Source of the DNA: an uncultured Treponema sp.
Lineage (GTDB): Bacteria > Spirochaetota > Spirochaetia > Treponematales > Treponemataceae
Assembly (NCBI GenBank): GCA_937892225.1
Contig: CALAUH010000192.1
Span: forward strand, 1 to 10,961
DNA length: 10,961 bases
Reading direction: 5' to 3'
In this document: positions 7,663 to 10,961 of the stretch, one piece after another
How the letters are laid out: every line of letters starts with the position of its first letter
Position numbering within the stretch: the first letter of the stretch is position 1
Notes under the pieces: generated by a model
What the model was told of the DNA's origin: nothing
Seen by the model: the letters and a program-made list of their open reading frames with translations, nothing else
Databases searched by the model: none
Position numbers and translations under genes: made by a program

Positions 7663-8058
7663 TTAATCTGCACGAGGTTTATGACAATTACTGCAGCCAA
7701 TTACATGAACATGTTTTTTACCGACAGCTTTATTAAATAATCTGGCAGTTAAACTCTGGTCTTGTGCAATCGATTTATGACAAACCGGACAAATACGTTT
7801 AACACCAGGTTCAACTCTAGGATAACAATGAGGACAACCCATAATTATCATAAGCTGATCCGGAACTTTCATAGGACGATATACTTTAGAAATAAGATTT
7901 TCACCCACAAAAAGACTTGAACTACAAATCGGGCATTTAATAGGCTGCAGATTTTTTTGACGGGTTTTTGTCTGCTTTTGATTTTGAAAATATTTATAAA
8001 TACCTGCGAGCAATGCAATAATTACACATACCGCAATTCCCATTATTAAATAATCCAT
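7663..8058 (-). CDS. Small membrane-anchored zinc-ribbon protein
   Basis: I take the ATG at 8056-8058, giving 131 aa (MDYLIMGIAV...). The frame is open further upstream to a GTG at 8092-8094. That GTG lies inside the terminator hairpin of the preceding gene, and the extra residues come from its T-run, so the longer start is unlikely. Residues 2-22 form one membrane helix, followed by a basic, Gln-rich stretch. The rest carries four CxxC pairs (CPIC, CPHC, CPVC, CSNC), enough for two zinc ribbons or a rubredoxin-like pair of metal sites. The pairs are spaced along the whole domain, with a hydrophobic stretch (QLMIIMGCPHC) in the middle. Function unknown. The topology would place the ribbons in the cytoplasm if the positive-inside rule holds, as the basic stretch follows the helix. 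No Shine-Dalgarno is visible. Confidence 0.75.
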   Translation of the reverse strand: MDYLIMGIAVCVIIALLAGIYKYFQNQKQTKTRQKNLQPIKCPICSSSLFVGENLISKVYRPMKVPDQLMIIMGCPHCYPRVEPGVKRICPVCHKSIAQDQSLTARLFNKAVGKKHVHVIGCSNCHKPRAD

Positions 8059-8081
8059 AATGATAGTATCGTCGAAAAGAC

Positions 8082-8121
8082 AAAAAAAATCCACTGGAAG
8101 ATTAACAACCAGTGGATTTTT
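8082..8121 (-). terminator. Strong bidirectional intrinsic terminator
   Basis: AAAAATCCACTGG (8085-8097) and CCAGTGGATTTTT (8109-8121) form a perfect 13-bp stem with an 11-nt loop. Read on the minus strand the stem runs into T8, a classic intrinsic terminator about 30 bp beyond the stop of the 615-aa lipoprotein gene. It also ends in T5 on the plus strand. Confidence 0.9.
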
Positions 8122-8151
8122 AGTAAGAAAGATTAATTATTATTTGAAAAT

Positions 8152-9999
8152 TTAATTTGCCTTAGTTAATGTTACTGATGTATTCACAGAAGGATAAAAT
8201 GTTATATATTTTGTACCACTAAGAGTATACATATTATGAACATGTGTATATCCATCAATATATAAATTATTATTCTCAATAAAATAATCTGCTTCTACAT
8301 CATTATAAGTATTAGGTAACTTAATTTTTAATTTAGTTTTATTTGCTTCAAAAGTAATAGTATAAGATTTCATATTCGATACTCCAGTTCCTGTTTTAAG
8401 AATTCCACTATAAGAACAATTTTCATTTACTATTCCATCAAATGTTCTGTCTGTTCCAGCATATGTTGATGTAGTTGGAGCAAAATATGGATTAGTTCCT
8501 TTTACAACAATTGAAAGTTTTCCTGTTGAATCAATTGAAGCTTTATAAGATGTTAGATTTGAGAAAGACTTATAAGTTGAACCAATATGTATACAATATG
8601 GATAGAATATTACATCATCACCTTCTTTGTAACAATAAAACCAAACATCATGTCTTACCCAACCATAAGAAGTTAAATCATCAAGACCGTCGAATTTAGC
8701 AAAACCATTTGGTTTAACAATAATGTTTGTATCATCATCTACTTTCCATGTACCATAGAATTTAGCACCAATATTTGTATCTACGGTTTGTTCTGCATCA
8801 CTATAAGATAATGAATTAAATGTAAATGTATTTGAATTCAAAGTATATGATGCAGATGTAATTTCATTATTAGTTTTATCTTTCAAATATACTTTTCCAT
8901 TATAAATACAATATGAAGCTGTTTGAGTAGTAGAAGAATTTTTAAAGCCTGTTCCTAACTTTGCAGTTTCTTCTGTATCTGCTACAAATTTATAATCTTT
9001 TGAATAAGAACCATCAGAATTAAATTTTAAAGTTGTGTATTCATTACCTTTACGATAATACCAGTTTTTCTGAACAGCATTATTATCTGTTAAACTAATT
9101 CCGTTTTTAGAAAAATCTGTAATATAAGCTTTATAAAAACTTGTAGTTTCAGTTGAATTTATTACGGAAATAACTCCAGCACCTAATACACCATATTCAT
9201 TATTATTTGTATCTTTAGAATAATATCTATTATTTCTATCAAAATTGGTATTTCCAGATACTTTATTATATTCAGCCATATTAATTAATATCTGCTGTAA
9301 TTCAAATCGTGTAGGATTAGCCCATTTTATATTTTTATTATCAAAGAAACAATTAACATTTAAAAGTTCCAAATCTGATTTTATTGTTTCTTTATTTTTT
9401 GCTTCGCAGATATTAGTTACGATTTTTGTTGGATTTCCATTATAATCTATATCACATACGTATCCAATTACTGTTTTATTTGAATTATTTGTCTTTGAAT
9501 ATGTATAATCACTAAAAACAAAAGATCCTAATTTTTTTGTTCTTTCTGTACCACTTTCAACTGCACAAACATTACTTACTATTGTTGTTTCACCACTAGT
9601 GTAAGTAAAACAATAATAATCTACTTCTCCTTTTGAAGTTAAACCTTTCATTTGATATTTATTACTTCCAGTATCTATTGCAGCATAATCTTCCCATTTT
9701 GCAGTAGTACTATTCCATTTATGCCATTTAAAATTATCACCAGGATACAAACATCTTAATGCAAATTCGTGTACATCATAAGCTGAAAATAAATGATCTG
9801 GTAACCTGTAAGTATTTTCTACCAAACTTCCTACAGGTGCAGAAGGTCTAACCACCATAGGATCTTCAAGATTCAATGGTACTTCTGGAATCTCTGGTAT
9901 ATTAGGTACATTTGGTGTTACATCTTTTTTACAGCCTGTAAAACCAGCCAAACTTGTAAACATTGCTAAAGCAATAAAACTACGTGTTATCTTTTTCAT
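8152..9999 (-). CDS. Ig-like domain lipoprotein, function unknown
   Basis: 615 aa. Signal peptide MKKITRSFIALAMFTSLAGFTGC with the lipidated Cys at 23, then a Pro-rich spacer (about 28-45, PNVPNIPEIPEVP). Residues about 70-147 look like a bacterial Ig-like domain: a Cys at 83, FKWHKW near 90-95, VDYYCFTY near 126-133 and a closing strand at TIVSNVCAV. The middle (about 155-300) contains WANPTRFELQQILINMAEYN near 226, loosely like Fib_succ_major or DUF1566-type surface domains; this is a resemblance only. The C-terminal 200 residues hold two beta-barrel-like segments (FYGTWKVDDDTNIIV near 414 and SGILKTG near 531). It is Asn/Thr/Ser-rich, as expected for an exported surface protein. AAGGAG (plus 10007-10012) lies 7 nt before the ATG. 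It is transcribed divergently from flaB and ends at a strong terminator, so it is probably monocistronic. Confidence 0.88.
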   Translation of the reverse strand: MKKITRSFIALAMFTSLAGFTGCKKDVTPNVPNIPEIPEVPLNLEDPMVVRPSAPVGSLVENTYRLPDHLFSAYDVHEFALRCLYPGDNFKWHKWNSTTAKWEDYAAIDTGSNKYQMKGLTSKGEVDYYCFTYTSGETTIVSNVCAVESGTERTKKLGSFVFSDYTYSKTNNSNKTVIGYVCDIDYNGNPTKIVTNICEAKNKETIKSDLELLNVNCFFDNKNIKWANPTRFELQQILINMAEYNKVSGNTNFDRNNRYYSKDTNNNEYGVLGAGVISVINSTETTSFYKAYITDFSKNGISLTDNNAVQKNWYYRKGNEYTTLKFNSDGSYSKDYKFVADTEETAKLGTGFKNSSTTQTASYCIYNGKVYLKDKTNNEITSASYTLNSNTFTFNSLSYSDAEQTVDTNIGAKFYGTWKVDDDTNIIVKPNGFAKFDGLDDLTSYGWVRHDVWFYCYKEGDDVIFYPYCIHIGSTYKSFSNLTSYKASIDSTGKLSIVVKGTNPYFAPTTSTYAGTDRTFDGIVNENCSYSGILKTGTGVSNMKSYTITFEANKTKLKIKLPNTYNDVEADYFIENNNLYIDGYTHVHNMYTLSGTKYITFYPSVNTSVTLTKAN

Positions 10000-10028
10000 A
10001 AGATTACTCCTTTAATATTTATATTCTA

Positions 10029-10034
10029 ATTATA
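10029..10034 (-). promoter_or_regulatory. -10 element for the Ig-like lipoprotein gene
   Basis: TATAAT on the minus strand (plus 10029-10034) would start transcription near 10022, leaving a leader of about 22 nt with AAGGAG in place. The -35 is weak (an AT-rich TATTTT at 17 bp). The palindrome GAGTTAAACTC (10060-10070) lies just upstream and is a possible operator. Confidence 0.5.
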
Positions 10035-10074
10035 AGTTCACTTTTTCTTTAAAAATACAGAGTTAAACTCACAA

Positions 10075-10144
10075 TTTTTTTACAAATTTTACAAATTTTT
10101 CGTTTTTTCATATTTTTTTTTCATTTTTTTCTAAACTTTTTTTT
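10075..10144. other. T-tract array upstream of flaB
   Basis: Seven T-tracts of 4-9 bases are centred near 10078, 10088, 10098, 10105, 10117, 10127 and 10140. Most are 9.5-11.5 bp apart, with one gap of about 7 and one of about 13. The stretch includes two tandem copies of TTTTACAAA (10078-10095). Spacing near the helical repeat suggests intrinsic DNA bending beside the flagellin promoter. No gene is present. Confidence 0.55.
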
Positions 10145-10158
10145 CCACTACCCGACAA
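10132..10158 (+). promoter_or_regulatory. Sigma-28 (FliA-type) promoter of flaB
   Basis: TAAACTTT (10132-10139), an 11-bp gap, then CCCGACAA (10151-10158). The sigma-28 consensus is TAAAGTTT-N11-GCCGATAA, so the matches are 7 of 8 and 6 of 8 with exact spacing. Transcription would begin near 10165, giving a leader of about 94 nt. Placing flagellin under sigma-28 fits the usual late-class flagellar regulation. Confidence 0.8.
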
Positions 10159-10164
10159 TCAAGT

Positions 10165-10258
10165 AAAGGGTGGTGGAAACCCGTGAGATAAACCACGTCG
10201 TGGTTTAATGAGACCACCATGTGTTTATCCTAAAAGACCAAAAAATAAGGAGATTATT
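10165..10258 (+). promoter_or_regulatory. Structured 5' leader of flaB mRNA
   Basis: Starting at the predicted transcription start, GTGGTGG (10170-10176) can pair with CCACCAT (10214-10220), enclosing the perfect palindrome TAAACCACGTCGTGGTTTA (10189-10207), a 7-8 bp hairpin. Matching TGAGA motifs flank the hairpin on both sides (10184-10188 and 10209-10213), forming a purine-rich internal loop. GATAAAC (10187-10193) also pairs with GTTTATC (10223-10229), which could form a pseudoknot or an alternative fold. The ribosome-binding site AAGGAG (10247-10252) follows after an A-rich linker. It may belong with the Termite-flg RNA motif reported upstream of flagellar genes in termite-gut bacteria, but I cannot confirm that match. 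Confidence 0.55.
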
Positions 10259-10961
10259 ATGGTTATTAATCACAATATGAGTGCTATGTTCGCTCAGCGT
10301 TCCCAGGGAATTCAGGATCTTAATGCCCAGAAGAGTATGGAAAAACTTTCTTCTGGTGAAAAGATTAACCGTGCAGGTGACGATGCTTCAGGACTTGCAG
10401 TATCTGAAAAAATGCGTTCACAGATCCGTGGTTTGAATCAGGCTTCTACTAACGCAGAAAACGGTATTTCTTTCATTCAGACAACAGAAGGTTATTTACA
10501 GGAAACAACTGATATTATTCAGCGTATCCGTGAATTAGCTGTTCAGTCTTCTAACGGTATTTACTCTGCAGAAGACCGTATGCAGATTCAGGTTGAAGTT
10601 TCATCTTTAATCGCCGAAGTAGATCGTATCGCTTCTGCTGCTCAGTTCAACGGTATGAATATGCTTACAGGACGTTTCGCACGCCCAACTGGTGAAAACG
10701 TAGTAACTGCTTCTATGTGGTTCCATATTGGTGCTAACATGGATCAGAGAACTCAGGTATTCATTGGTACAATGTCTGCAATGGCTCTTGGCCTCCGCAA
10801 CGTTGGTGATGAATCAATTATGACTCTCGAAACACCAGATGAAGCAAACCGCGCAATCGGTACACTTGATGAAGCCCTTAAAAAGATTAATAAACAGCGT
10901 GCTGACCTCGGTGCTTATCAGAACCGTCTCGAAAAGACAATCGTAGGTCTTGATATCGGTG
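10259..10961 (+). CDS. flaB: Periplasmic flagellar filament core protein FlaB (3' end outside window)
   Basis: Core flagellin of the spirochaete periplasmic flagellum. The first 234 residues are present; the family is about 286 aa, so roughly 50 C-terminal residues lie beyond the edge. The N-terminal D0/D1 region reads MVINHNMSAMFAQR, then MEKLSSGEKINRAGDDASGL and SEKMRSQIRGLNQA, typical of flagellins. The central SAEDRMQIQVEV and TASMWFHIGANMDQRTQ segments are treponemal FlaB hallmarks and most like the FlaB2 type. The return helix LDEALKKINKQRADLGAYQNRLE is complete. There is no signal peptide, as expected for export by the flagellar type III system. AAGGAG lies 6 nt before the ATG. It is preceded by a sigma-28 promoter and a structured leader. 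Codon use (many CGT, GGT and C-ending codons) differs from the AT-rich lipoprotein genes and fits very high expression. Confidence 0.97.
   Translation, partial: MVINHNMSAMFAQRSQGIQDLNAQKSMEKLSSGEKINRAGDDASGLAVSEKMRSQIRGLNQASTNAENGISFIQTTEGYLQETTDIIQRIRELAVQSSNGIYSAEDRMQIQVEVSSLIAEVDRIASAAQFNGMNMLTGRFARPTGENVVTASMWFHIGANMDQRTQVFIGTMSAMALGLRNVGDESIMTLETPDEANRAIGTLDEALKKINKQRADLGAYQNRLEKTIVGLDIG

Noticed and set aside
10164..10191. Alternative sigma-28 promoter TAAA...GATAA
   Set aside because: The spacing is one base too long and the -10 matches only 5 of 8. The site at 10132-10158 has exact spacing and better matches.
10165..10230. Hammerhead-like ribozyme, suggested by GAAAC and TGAGA motifs around a hairpin
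   Set aside because: There is no CUGAUGA core and no correctly placed cleavage triplet closing a three-stem junction.

Overview
The window is about 11 kb of low-GC DNA from a spirochaete, most probably a host-associated (gut- or rumen-type) Treponema. The main reason is the flagellin gene entering the right edge. Its start (MVINHNMSAMFAQR) and its central TASMWFHIGANMDQRT segment are typical of treponemal periplasmic FlaB, and it has a sigma-28-type promoter. Two large lipoproteins, a type III glutamine synthetase and a chemoreceptor fit the same lineage.

Layout. Bases 1-78 are two perfect 39-bp tandem repeats. Next come two plus-strand genes: glnN (161-2245, type III glutamine synthetase) and a chemoreceptor with about six membrane helices (2335-3954). 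The 89-bp gap between them holds a promoter nested in a 13-bp inverted repeat that covers the chemoreceptor's ribosome-binding site. The chemoreceptor converges on a minus-strand block, and the two facing stop codons share one TTAA. Read in its own direction, the minus block is: a 615-aa Ig-like lipoprotein (8152-9999), a strong terminator, a small membrane zinc-ribbon protein (7663-8058), purD (6272-7618), a GC-rich palindromic repeat element, and a 739-aa beta-rich lipoprotein (3951-6170). A 259-bp divergent intergenic region then separates the Ig-like lipoprotein from flaB, which starts at 10259 and runs off the window.

The genes do not form one pathway. Glutamine synthetase (nitrogen assimilation) and PurD (purine synthesis) are housekeeping. 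The chemoreceptor and FlaB belong to chemotaxis and motility, and the lipoproteins are envelope proteins of unknown role. I see no defence system, CRISPR array, transposase, phage gene, tRNA or rRNA. The most interesting content is non-coding: a structured leader downstream of the sigma-28 promoter of flaB, the inverted repeat over the chemoreceptor's ribosome-binding site, and the palindromic element that supplies the last codons and stop of purD. Three neighbouring minus-strand genes also lack a Shine-Dalgarno sequence.
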